A stretch of DNA of 15,142 nt from an uncultured Methylobacillus sp. (lineage in GTDB: Bacteria > Pseudomonadota > Gammaproteobacteria > Burkholderiales > Methylophilaceae). The translations under genes were made by a program, and so were the position numbers. Of the stretch, positions 6,752-14,532 are shown piece after piece. Positions within the stretch are counted from its first letter, which is position 1. Every line of letters starts with the position of its first letter. The notes beneath the pieces are model-generated. The model saw only the letters and a list, made by a program, of their open reading frames with translations, had not been told where the DNA came from and made no database searches. Where the stretch lies: NCBI GenBank assembly GCA_946481235.1, contig CAMLME010000027.1, positions 1 to 15,142 on the forward strand, given 5' to 3'.

Positions 6752-7909
6752 ATGCGACCATTTCCAATGCAGGCCTTGTTGTTCCTGATGCCCGTGGTGG
6801 GTTCCACCGGCACTTTTGCGGCCCCAATTACGGACTTTGGCACGCTGGGCGACAATACCGCACGCGATCTCGGCAGCTATGACTGCGCCAATGTGGCGCG
6901 GGACGGCATCAGCTGCCGCACCATCACTTCTTTCAGCGGTTTCACTTACGACGCCAAACGCCGCCAGATGCTCATGTTCGGCGGCGGCCACTCGGCGACC
7001 ATGCGCGACGACGTGGATGAATTCAGCTTCAAGACGCTCAGATGGAAGAGCGAGACCGATACTCCCAACGTTTCCACTACGTGCGACGTGATGTGGGTCA
7101 GCGGCCCGGAGGACAATTTCGACGAAGTCGACGGCCGCTGGATCAGCACCGGTCACGCCACCTCGCGCCATACCTACGATTTGCGCGCGGTGACCAGGGA
7201 CGGATCGGAGCTGGTGATCCTGAAGCCCGGTGATATTCCCGGCAACCAATGCACCAAGCCGCGCTACAAGGCCGCGACCAGTACCGGCAAGATCGCGCAC
7301 TACGACATCGAAAAGAAGACCTGGCGCTTTACCGTCAAAATGCCATGGAACCGCTATTCGGCCTCCGAGCTCGACCCTGTGTCCGGCAATATCATCATCC
7401 TGGATGCCAAGAGCGGCATCTGGGCCTACGACCCGGCCGCCGGCTTGGCGCCCGTCAAGTTGCTGTCTATCAAGGACGCGAAAATGGGGTATGCCAACAA
7501 TCTCGTCTACTACCCGCCCAACGACCGGTTTTATTATTTCCACAGCGGTGCGGGCCGCGTGTGGGAAATCAGCCTGATGCGCAGCGGCGACAAGTTAACC
7601 CAGGCCGCAGTCAAGGAGGTGGGCAACGGCCCCGGGCCGAAATTGCCGGAAACCGGTTTTGCCTATGATGCCGCGAACCGGGTGATCGGCGGCGGGGTCT
7701 ATAAAGACCAGTTCCATGTATTCGATCCGGCGACCGGGGAGTGGACCACGACCGCCATCCGGATCGAGGGGGGCGGCAAAATCGGAACGCAGGCGTACCA
7801 CGCGCTGGATTACGACCCGGTCGCGAACGTCTATATTTTTATCAGCAATTCCGCTTCCGGTTTTCGCGTTTGGGCTTACCGGTTCAGGGCGGCATCGCCT
7901 TCACCGTGA
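6752..7909 (+). CDS. Secreted Kelch-type beta-propeller protein
   Basis: This 385-residue protein begins with a likely signal peptide: Arg-2, a hydrophobic core at about residues 6-16, and a cleavage region near FAA at 22-24. It should therefore act in the periplasm or outside the cell. The mature part shows repeated beta-propeller strands of the Kelch/galactose-oxidase kind: SGFTYDAKRRQMLMFGGGH (62-80), IAHYDIEKKTW (181-191), GIWAYDPAAG (222-231), FHVFDPATGEW (321-331) and FRVWAYRF (371-378). Together they suggest about six blades. Four cysteines (C45, C55, C111, C167) could form disulfides. No catalytic signature, PEP-CTERM sorting signal or membrane anchor is seen at the C-terminus. GAGG at 6740-6743, 8 nt before the ATG, supports the start. 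Glycan binding is plausible from context but not shown. The next plus-strand gene begins 96 bp downstream. Confidence 0.8.
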   Translation: MRPFPMQALLFLMPVVGSTGTFAAPITDFGTLGDNTARDLGSYDCANVARDGISCRTITSFSGFTYDAKRRQMLMFGGGHSATMRDDVDEFSFKTLRWKSETDTPNVSTTCDVMWVSGPEDNFDEVDGRWISTGHATSRHTYDLRAVTRDGSELVILKPGDIPGNQCTKPRYKAATSTGKIAHYDIEKKTWRFTVKMPWNRYSASELDPVSGNIIILDAKSGIWAYDPAAGLAPVKLLSIKDAKMGYANNLVYYPPNDRFYYFHSGAGRVWEISLMRSGDKLTQAAVKEVGNGPGPKLPETGFAYDAANRVIGGGVYKDQFHVFDPATGEWTTTAIRIEGGGKIGTQAYHALDYDPVANVYIFISNSASGFRVWAYRFRAASPSP

Positions 7910-7995
7910 TTTCGCCGGGGGTATGACCGGAAATTTAGGGAATCCATTACATCGGCCTGTCGACTTGTTGAAGGAAAACAGCAATAACAATGCCT

Positions 7996-8000
7996 GGAGG
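7996..8000 (+). promoter_or_regulatory. Ribosome binding site of the asparagine-synthetase-like gene
   Basis: GGAGG lies 5 nt before the ATG at 8006. It matters because it fixes the N-terminus of the protein as MGKLWGW and so supports the conclusion that no Cys-2 nucleophile is present. The rest of the 96-bp gap after the Kelch gene shows no clear terminator or promoter. Confidence 0.75.
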
Positions 8001-8005
8001 TAGGG

Positions 8006-9871
8006 ATGGGAAAGCTGTGGGGCTGGCTGGGTGGCCATGCCGTCGAAACACGGAATGACCGCGATCTGTTGGCGGCGATGGGAGCCGCTGCGCCTGCGGC
8101 AACGCTGACGCACGGCGGCTCTGCGCTGGCCTCGGACGAGCAGGGCAGCGTGGCAGAAGAAAACGGCTTGTGCGTTGTCCTGATCGGCCGGCCGCGGCTG
8201 GAGGGCGCATCGTCATCAGCTTCGATCGCGGAGCAGCTGCTCGCACTCTGGCGGCAGCAGGGACGGGAAGCGCTGCAAAAAATGCACGGGCCGTTTGCGC
8301 TGGCCGTGATTGATACTCGGGCAAATACCGTGTTGCTGGCGATAGACCGGGTTGGCGTGCACTCACTGGCGTTTTCCGCCGTTGGCGATAGCCTCGTGTT
8401 TGCCAGCCGGGCCGACGCGGTGGCCGCGCATCCTGCGGTGGGAAAGCGGTTCTCTTGCCAGGCGCTGTTCAATTACTTTTACTTTCATGACATCCCCGCT
8501 CCCGGCACGATCTACGAAGGCGTGGAGAAGCTGCTGCCGGGGCAATACGCCTGGTTCGCGGATGGCCGTCTGGTGCGCGACTTTTACTGGCATCTGAATT
8601 ATCGCGACGAGCCGCGCGCCGATTTTTCCGGGATGTCGGCGCAATTCCACAACGTGTTGCGGGAAAGCGTCGCGCGTGCGGCGGATGGCGGCGATGCAGC
8701 CGCCTTTCTTTCCGGCGGCACTGACAGCTCCACGGTGGCCGGCGTGCTGACGGAATTGCGCGGCAAGCCGGCGCGCACCTATTCGATCGGTTTTTCCGCC
8801 GACGGCTTCGACGAGATGGAGTACGCGCGCATCGCGGCCAACCGTTTCGGGCTGGATATGCGCGAGTATTATTTGAAGCCGGAGGACATTCTCAGCGCCA
8901 TTCCCGTCATCGCGCAGCATTACGATGAACCCTTCGCAAACGAATCCGCCGTGCCCACCTGGTTTTGCGCCCGCATGGCGCAGGCGGACGGCTATCGCGT
9001 GATGCTGGCGGGCGATGGCGGTGACGAGCTATTCGGCGGTAATGCGCGCTATGCGAAGCAAAAGATGTTCGAGGCGTACCATGCCTTGCCCGACGCCCTG
9101 CGCAGCGGCCTCATCGAGCCTTTTGCCGCGTTGCCGGGGCTGGAGCGATTCCCGCCCACCCGGAAGTTGCAGAGTTATTTGCGCCAGGCCAATATCCCGC
9201 TGCCGGAGCGCATGGAGTCGTACAACTACATCTACCGCCAGCCGCTCGACCGGATGTTCACGGCGGATTTCCTGCAAGAAGTCGATCCGCACCTGCCCGT
9301 CACATGGCTGAAAGATGCATACGACCGCACGCAATCCCGCTCATACATCAACCGCATGATGCATCTGGACCTGAAATTCACGCTGGCGGACAACGACTTG
9401 CGCAAAGTGAACGGCATGACTGAAGCCGCAGGGATCGAAGTGCGTTATCCCTTGCTCGACGATGCGATGGTGGCTTTTTCGGGCGAGGTGCCACCCGACT
9501 GGAAGGTCAAGGGCCACTACCTGCGCTGGTTTTTCAAGAACGCCTTGAAGGGCTACCTGCCGGACGAAATCATCAACAAGCGCAAGCACGGCTTCGGCTT
9601 GCCGTTCGGCGTGTGGGCGCGGGATTATGCGCCGCTACGCGAGCGGATTGAGGATCGCCTGTCCGATTTCAGCAAGCGCGGCTGGCTGCAGCCGGCTTAT
9701 ATCGACCACATTCGCGCCGAGCATATGACCGGCCACGCCACGTATTTCGGAAAAATGCTGTGGGTGATCCTGATGCTGGAGGAATGGTCGGAGCGGCACG
9801 CCGGTGACGCACGGGCCGAGGCGCAGGTAGCTCAGCCACGCTCGTCCGGCGTCATGCGCCTCGCAGATTGA
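8006..9871 (+). CDS. Asparagine-synthetase-like enzyme lacking the glutaminase cysteine
   Basis: This 621-residue protein has the two-domain layout of glutamine-dependent asparagine synthetase. The C-terminal synthetase half is well kept: the PP-loop LSGGTDSS (235-242), DEPFANESAVPTW (307-319), LAGDGGDELFGG (334-345), GIEVRYPLLDD (476-486) and KRKHGFGLPFG (525-535). It should adenylate a carboxylate and join it to a nitrogen nucleophile. The N-terminal half keeps a class II amidotransferase-like core (HGPFALAVID, 94-103; DRVG, 114-117) but starts MGKLWGW, with no Cys at position 2. The glutamine-binding NGEIYN segment is also missing. The enzyme is therefore likely ammonia-dependent or uses another amine, as Cys-less relatives such as beta-lactam synthetase do. 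In this locus a glycan or glycan precursor is the likely target. Its last 40 nt overlap the convergent ligase gene. Confidence 0.85.
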   Translation: MGKLWGWLGGHAVETRNDRDLLAAMGAAAPAATLTHGGSALASDEQGSVAEENGLCVVLIGRPRLEGASSSASIAEQLLALWRQQGREALQKMHGPFALAVIDTRANTVLLAIDRVGVHSLAFSAVGDSLVFASRADAVAAHPAVGKRFSCQALFNYFYFHDIPAPGTIYEGVEKLLPGQYAWFADGRLVRDFYWHLNYRDEPRADFSGMSAQFHNVLRESVARAADGGDAAAFLSGGTDSSTVAGVLTELRGKPARTYSIGFSADGFDEMEYARIAANRFGLDMREYYLKPEDILSAIPVIAQHYDEPFANESAVPTWFCARMAQADGYRVMLAGDGGDELFGGNARYAKQKMFEAYHALPDALRSGLIEPFAALPGLERFPPTRKLQSYLRQANIPLPERMESYNYIYRQPLDRMFTADFLQEVDPHLPVTWLKDAYDRTQSRSYINRMMHLDLKFTLADNDLRKVNGMTEAAGIEVRYPLLDDAMVAFSGEVPPDWKVKGHYLRWFFKNALKGYLPDEIINKRKHGFGLPFGVWARDYAPLRERIEDRLSDFSKRGWLQPAYIDHIRAEHMTGHATYFGKMLWVILMLEEWSERHAGDARAEAQVAQPRSSGVMRLAD

Positions 9872-11196
9872 GCGCGAGAGTCAGTGCCGCCGGCTAGCGC
9901 CATCTTTTCCCGGGACGGCGCGTGATTCTGTCCGCGTTTCGGGGTGGCAGGCACGGCGCGGGTATTCGTCGCTTCCCGCGCCAGGCTCCAGGTGATAAGC
10001 GTGATGGCGATCAAGTGGTAGTAATAGTCGAAGTAGGCCAGCCCCAGGAAAGCCCCGCTGACCCCGTAGCCGATCAGGCTCACCTGCAGCATGGAGGCGA
10101 GGTCGCCTACCCACTTCAGCTCGGGTTTGTTCCGTGCGAGGCGTATCATCCGGCCGCACCTGAACCAGGTCGTAAAGCCCAGCAGCAGGAAGATACCCAG
10201 CCCGATAAAACCATGCTCGCCCAGCACCTGGAAATAAATGCTGTGCGCATCGTGAATATCCAGCGGATCCGGGGCGTAGAGGTGGAAAGTGGTGATCGTA
10301 AACATCTTGAATCCGCCTCCCAGCAGATTGTCCGATGCGACGTTCCAGGCGGTCCACCAGGCGTTGATGCGGCCCATGGCGGAGGGGTCCTGCTTGTAGT
10401 TGCGGATGCTTTCCATGCGCTCCCACCAGGTTTCCGGCATGAGCATGGCGACGACAATGGCGAGTATCAGGATCAAAACGCCGACACTGATCTTGTGCCG
10501 GCTCTTCAGCCACAGGAAGCCGCTCATGGCGATAATACCGATAAATCCCCCCCGCGACTGGCTGCCTACGATGGCCAGCCCGGTCAGGAAAATGGCGAAC
10601 ATCATGGCGTAGCGCGCCCATTTTTTCTCCAACTGGTGCAGCAGAAAGAACATCAGCGGCACGGTCATGATCAGTGCCAGCCCGATCTCGTTGTTGCCGC
10701 CGATAAAGGAGCCTTCCGGCCCCAGCACCCAATGTATTCCGCCGCCGGTCAAGGTGAAAATGCCGCCTTTTACGCCATAGAATGCCAGCGAGGCCACCGT
10801 CACCCACACCAGGCCCACCAGCTTTTCCTTGTCGGTAATCAGGTAGATGGTGAGGAAGGCGAACAACAGGATCTTCAACACGCGGCGCAGGTATTCAACC
10901 GCTGCCGGGGGATCGAAAGCGAACAGCGTGGTGAGGATCATCCATAGCGTGAACAGGATCAGTAGCCAGGTCTCGCGCGACCAGACCATTCTTCTCGGCG
11001 CCTTGGAGAACAGCAGGCCTAGCAAGGTCGTGCCGGCAGCCACCGCCGCGAACGGAAATTCATAGGCGATCCCCCATGTCAAACGGTGAGGGTTCATCAG
11101 GCCTATCCATGTCCAGAGATAAATGCCGATATGGGGTCGCGAAAAGACCTTCAGCAGCGCCCAGATCACAATGGCAAACAGCAGCAGGTCACGCAT
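9832..11196 (-). CDS. Putative O-glycosylation ligase, exosortase A system-associated (Wzy/WaaL-like)
   Basis: This 454-residue polytopic membrane protein belongs to the O-antigen ligase/polymerase (Wzy_C) superfamily. Its N-terminus (MRDLLLFAIVIWALLKVF, then WTWIGLMNPHRLTWG) is characteristic of the group linked to exosortase A loci. There are about ten hydrophobic segments. GSQSRGG (211-217) and the periplasmic-loop segment DAHSIYFQVLGEHGFIGL (316-333) match the family's conserved parts. It likely transfers or polymerises lipid-linked glycan on the periplasmic side. The ATG at 11196 is preferred over a TTG at 11202 because GAGG (11203-11206) lies 6 nt before it and relatives start MRDLLL. 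The last 45 or so residues form a hydrophilic tail beyond the final membrane helix. The gene starts 2 nt after the stop of the upstream GT4 gene. Confidence 0.88.
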   Translation of the reverse strand: MRDLLLFAIVIWALLKVFSRPHIGIYLWTWIGLMNPHRLTWGIAYEFPFAAVAAGTTLLGLLFSKAPRRMVWSRETWLLILFTLWMILTTLFAFDPPAAVEYLRRVLKILLFAFLTIYLITDKEKLVGLVWVTVASLAFYGVKGGIFTLTGGGIHWVLGPEGSFIGGNNEIGLALIMTVPLMFFLLHQLEKKWARYAMMFAIFLTGLAIVGSQSRGGFIGIIAMSGFLWLKSRHKISVGVLILILAIVVAMLMPETWWERMESIRNYKQDPSAMGRINAWWTAWNVASDNLLGGGFKMFTITTFHLYAPDPLDIHDAHSIYFQVLGEHGFIGLGIFLLLGFTTWFRCGRMIRLARNKPELKWVGDLASMLQVSLIGYGVSGAFLGLAYFDYYYHLIAITLITWSLAREATNTRAVPATPKRGQNHAPSREKMALAGGTDSRAQSARRMTPDERG

Positions 11197-11198
11197 GA

Positions 11199-12419
11199 TC
11201 AACCTCGGTCCAGGGTTGTAAAGGTATCCGGCATTTTTGCATCGATGCCCACGCCATGATCTGCCTTGCCGGCCAGCAGCTCATGAAACAGTTGGCTCAC
11301 CCGCTCGGCATTGCGCTGCCAGGTCAGTCCTTGCTCGGCGATGCTGGCGCGCGCACCGGCGGCGATGCACTGCCGCAATGCGGCGTCGCGGCTCACGCGC
11401 TCTATCGCTTCGGCCATCGCGCCCGGGTTGCCGGGCTCGAACAGCACGGCGTTCTTGCCGTCGCTCAATATTTCCAGGATGTTGGGCTGCGCCGGTGCCA
11501 CGATGGCGCGGCCGAGCGCCAGGTATTCGAATAATTTGAGAGGCGATGCATAGGCCACTACTGCTGGCTGCAAGGCGATATCGAAGGCGGCGACATGGCG
11601 TGCGATATCGTCGCGCCCGACGATGCCGGTGATCGTCAGCCGGTCGGCGATGCCCAGCCGCCGCGCCTGCGTTTCCAGGGCGGTGCGTGCCGGCCCGTCG
11701 CCGACTACCAGCAGGTGGCGCGCGGCGCTGGCGTCGTCGCGTGCGATCAAGTCGATCACGCCGGCGAGCCCATGCCAGTCGCGGAGAAAGCCGGTAAAGC
11801 CCAGCACCAGCTTGTCTTGCAGGCCGAGCATGCGTTTCGCCGTTTCGGTGTCGGGCGCGTCACTGAAGCGTCCCGGATCGATGCCGTTGGGGATCACCCG
11901 GATACGCGTCTCGGGCACGTCGGCGGCAGCCACCATGTCGCCCAGCACGCGGGTCACCGGCAGCACATAATCCGCGCCGCGCCATGCAAAGCGCTGCGAC
12001 CATTGCGCGAGATGCTTGAGCGATATGCCGTCGTAGCGCGCCCGTTCCTGATACAGGGGGGCATTCACTTCCAGCAGCATCGGCAGTCCGTAGCGCCGCT
12101 TGAGCCATACGCCGGCCGGAAGGAACAGGTTATAGCGCTCGTACAGGCAATCCGGGCGATGCTCGCGCACCGCGCGCCGCAGGCGGAGATAAGCCAGCAC
12201 CGCGTAAGCGAATTCCAGCAGCTCGTACAGCATGCGGGGCAGGTGCCGTTTCATCCACGCCACCATGCCGGCATCCGCGCCGAATTCTTCCTTCTCCATG
12301 GCCGTCGGCGCGACCAGGACGATCTCGTGCCCCAGCGCCTTGAGCGCGTTTATCATCTCCTCGACGTGCACGTACTGGCCGTCCTTGGAGCGAATGCGGT
12401 GATGGTAGAGAATTTTCAT
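11199..12419 (-). CDS. Glycosyltransferase family 4 (GT-B fold)
   Basis: This is a 406-residue GT4-type enzyme. The N-terminal domain (MKILYHHRIRSKDGQYVHVE) is followed by the GT4 hinge segment VIPNGID (175-181). VGDGP at 239-243 and SPLKLFEYLALGRAIVAP at 292-309 form the donor-binding part. An open frame extends to 12620, but that stretch lies inside the upstream gene and is compositionally unlike a protein N-terminus. The ATG at 12419 overlaps the upstream stop codon as ATGA, so it is the natural start. No strong ribosome binding site is seen, which fits translational coupling. The enzyme probably adds a hexose-type sugar on the cytoplasmic face; donor and linkage are unknown. Confidence 0.9.
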   Translation of the reverse strand: MKILYHHRIRSKDGQYVHVEEMINALKALGHEIVLVAPTAMEKEEFGADAGMVAWMKRHLPRMLYELLEFAYAVLAYLRLRRAVREHRPDCLYERYNLFLPAGVWLKRRYGLPMLLEVNAPLYQERARYDGISLKHLAQWSQRFAWRGADYVLPVTRVLGDMVAAADVPETRIRVIPNGIDPGRFSDAPDTETAKRMLGLQDKLVLGFTGFLRDWHGLAGVIDLIARDDASAARHLLVVGDGPARTALETQARRLGIADRLTITGIVGRDDIARHVAAFDIALQPAVVAYASPLKLFEYLALGRAIVAPAQPNILEILSDGKNAVLFEPGNPGAMAEAIERVSRDAALRQCIAAGARASIAEQGLTWQRNAERVSQLFHELLAGKADHGVGIDAKMPDTFTTLDRG

Positions 12420-13594
12420 GCGGCCAGCACCCGGCGGAATATTTCGAGCTGGCCCCGCGTGGTGTCGTCCCAGCTGAACTTTTCGGCGTAGCGCCGCGTA
12501 GCTTCCCGGTTGGGATAGTGCGCAAACAGTCGGCTTACCCCTTCCACGATACCCTCTACGCTTCTGTCCCGGGTCAGCACCCCGGCCTCGGGCACGGCCA
12601 CGACCTCCGGCGTACCCCACAGCGGGGTGGCCACCACCGGCGTGCCGCAGGCGAGTGCCTCCAGCAGCACATTCGCCATGCCTTCCCGGCTCGAAGCCAG
12701 TACCAGTGCATCCGCGGCGACCATGTAGCGCCGTAGCGATTCGCGGTCCAGTGCGCCCAGGAAAATCACCCGGTCGGCTACGCCGTTGTCTGAGGCCAGT
12801 TTATGCAGCTGCGCCGACATTTCGCCTTCCCCCGCGATGTAGAGCCTGACGTCCGGCAAGCGGGACAATGCCTCGATGATCAGGTGATGGCCCTTTCTTT
12901 CGATCAGGTAGCCGACCGACAGGAGCGTTTTACCTGAAATGTTGAGCTGCTTGCGAATTTCTGCCCGATTGCCGGGGTTGAAGAACTCCAGGTCCACGCC
13001 GTTGCGCAGTGCCGTGACCTTGTCTGCGGCGATGCCTATTTTGGTCATTTCATTTTTCAGCGCCTGGCATACGCTGATCATCGCGCGACTTTTGTTTGCC
13101 GCCCACAATATCCATCGTTTCGGCAGGCTGTGACGGGGGATCAGGTTGATATCCGTGCCCCGGGCGGTCACCACAAACGGTTTGCCCAGGCGGTTTGCCA
13201 CCATGCACGCGGCAACGCCGTCGGGGTAAAAGTAGTGGGCGTCGATCAGGTCGAAATCGAAGCCTTGCTCCCGAATGTTGCGCACCGTTTCTCTCACGGC
13301 GCGCGCCATGAGGAGCGGCGCGATGCTCATGCCGATTTTCGGCAGCACCCAATACCGCGGATGCCAGATTTCGATGCCGTGCCTGACTTCATGCTCCGGC
13401 ACTTTCGCGAAGTTCCCGTATTTTCCGAATGCCGGGTTGGTCAGCGGAAACCATGGCACCGGCGCCACGACCTTGACCTCGATTTCGCCGCTCTCCAGCA
13501 AATGGCGCAGGCGGTTTTCGACAAAGATGCCATGCGTGGGTTGCGCCGCGTTGGGGTAGAGCGTACTGAAGGTCAGGATTTTGATCGGCTTCAT
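12416..13594 (-). CDS. Glycosyltransferase family 4 (GT-B fold)
   Basis: This 392-residue GT4 enzyme starts MKPIKILTFSTLYPNAAQPT, the glycine-poor first strand often seen in this branch, followed by HGIFVENRLR at 21-30. VVTARGTDIN (141-150) lies in the acceptor side. The donor domain shows LRNGVD (196-201), GYLIERKGHHLII (228-240), IAGEGE (253-258) and a perfect E-x7-E motif, E304 to E312, in REGMANVLLEALACGTPVV. The ATG at 13594 overlaps the upstream methyltransferase stop codon as ATGA, and the gene ends in another ATGA overlap with the next GT4. The two GT4 enzymes differ clearly in sequence, so they probably add different sugars or act at different steps of the same repeat unit. Confidence 0.92.
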   Translation of the reverse strand: MKPIKILTFSTLYPNAAQPTHGIFVENRLRHLLESGEIEVKVVAPVPWFPLTNPAFGKYGNFAKVPEHEVRHGIEIWHPRYWVLPKIGMSIAPLLMARAVRETVRNIREQGFDFDLIDAHYFYPDGVAACMVANRLGKPFVVTARGTDINLIPRHSLPKRWILWAANKSRAMISVCQALKNEMTKIGIAADKVTALRNGVDLEFFNPGNRAEIRKQLNISGKTLLSVGYLIERKGHHLIIEALSRLPDVRLYIAGEGEMSAQLHKLASDNGVADRVIFLGALDRESLRRYMVAADALVLASSREGMANVLLEALACGTPVVATPLWGTPEVVAVPEAGVLTRDRSVEGIVEGVSRLFAHYPNREATRRYAEKFSWDDTTRGQLEIFRRVLAA

Positions 13595-14532
13595 TTGCCA
13601 TGACCGCCTGCGTCGGTTTTGCGGCCTGTCAGCCAGAATCCCAGCCAGGAAAGATCGGCATCGCTCAGCGCTTTGAACGGGCTTGCCAGATGCGGCCTGA
13701 CCTCGCTAACGACGCTCGCGTCCACCACATCGGTCGGTTTCATCTGCAGGATTTCGAAGCTGTTGCGCTGCATGACGTCGCGATAACGGTCCACGCGCCA
13801 GCGGTTGGGCACCCCCTTGTGCGAATGCATCCACGACCACAGGGCCGGGGGCCAGGTCAAAAAATCGAGGGGGTTGCGACGATGCAGTCCGTGGCTTTTC
13901 AAATCCACCTGGTGCAGCAGGACACCGTCGGCTTTCAGCGCCCGCGCCATATCGGCGAAGGTGGCATCGAGGTCGTTGACATGCTCCAGCACGGCGCGCG
14001 AGAAAACGAGATCCACCTCGTCCTGCAATTTCGATAGCCCGTCGGGCTGGATCAGGTAGCGGATGCGCTCGGGGTTGAATCCGCTGAAGGGATTGCCGGG
14101 CTGGCAAAAGCATTCCGCTGCGCGCGCCCTGGCACTGTTATCCAGGTGCCATAGGAGGTCTAGCAGGATGTCCGCGTTCTTTTGCGTCATGGACACCAGC
14201 GCAAAGCGGTCGACGCAGGTCACGCGTTCGGCGCCGTGGGCGATCATCAGCAGTGCCACGCCCGGCACGTCGCCGGGGCCGTATTCCAGTAGCTGTTTGC
14301 CGTTCAAATAGCTTTTGATCTCATGCTCGGGCACGCCGAGAATGTCGAAGTAGTCCTTGAAACACGCTTGAAAATAATTCGCTGCCTGCTCGACCGATTC
14401 CGGCGCGAAGCCACGTCCGGTTTGCTTGGTCAGGCGGGCATACAGCGTGGGCGAGACCTTGGCGATCTGATTGCTGAGCGTCGCGTGCAGGAAGCGCTTG
14501 GCATCGTCGAAGAAATATTGCCCGGACATCAT
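13591..14532 (-). CDS. Class I SAM-dependent methyltransferase
   Basis: This 313-residue protein has a Rossmann-type methyltransferase core. LLEYGPGDVPG (81-91) is the glycine-rich SAM-binding motif I. VTCVDRF (104-110) follows with the acidic residue that would hold the SAM ribose. VDLVFSRAVLEHVND (173-187) is motif IV and post-IV of the family, including the common LEHV segment. HQVDLKSHG lies after the last core strand. A methyl group on a sugar or a sugar carboxylate is the likely product, judged only by the neighbours. The open frame extends to 14901, but that part is inside the amidotransferase gene. The ATG at 14532 overlaps the upstream stop as ATGA and has AAGGGA 6 nt before it (14539-14544). 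An ATG directly after it, at 14529, is a possible alternative. Confidence 0.87.
   Translation of the reverse strand: MMSGQYFFDDAKRFLHATLSNQIAKVSPTLYARLTKQTGRGFAPESVEQAANYFQACFKDYFDILGVPEHEIKSYLNGKQLLEYGPGDVPGVALLMIAHGAERVTCVDRFALVSMTQKNADILLDLLWHLDNSARARAAECFCQPGNPFSGFNPERIRYLIQPDGLSKLQDEVDLVFSRAVLEHVNDLDATFADMARALKADGVLLHQVDLKSHGLHRRNPLDFLTWPPALWSWMHSHKGVPNRWRVDRYRDVMQRNSFEILQMKPTDVVDASVVSEVRPHLASPFKALSDADLSWLGFWLTGRKTDAGGHGK

Noticed and set aside
9922..10947. Long plus-strand open frame of 341 codons opposite the O-glycosylation ligase
   Set aside because: It is rich in Gln, His and Asp without any recognisable domain. Its length is explained by the codon bias of the real membrane-protein gene on the other strand.
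11595..12491. Long plus-strand open frame opposite the GT4 gene
   Set aside because: No domain or ribosome binding site was recognised, and the opposite strand encodes a clear GT4 enzyme.
12420..12620. 67-residue N-terminal extension of the second GT4
   Set aside because: It is a Gly/Arg-rich shadow of the upstream GT4 gene. The GT4 fold begins exactly at the ATG at 12419.
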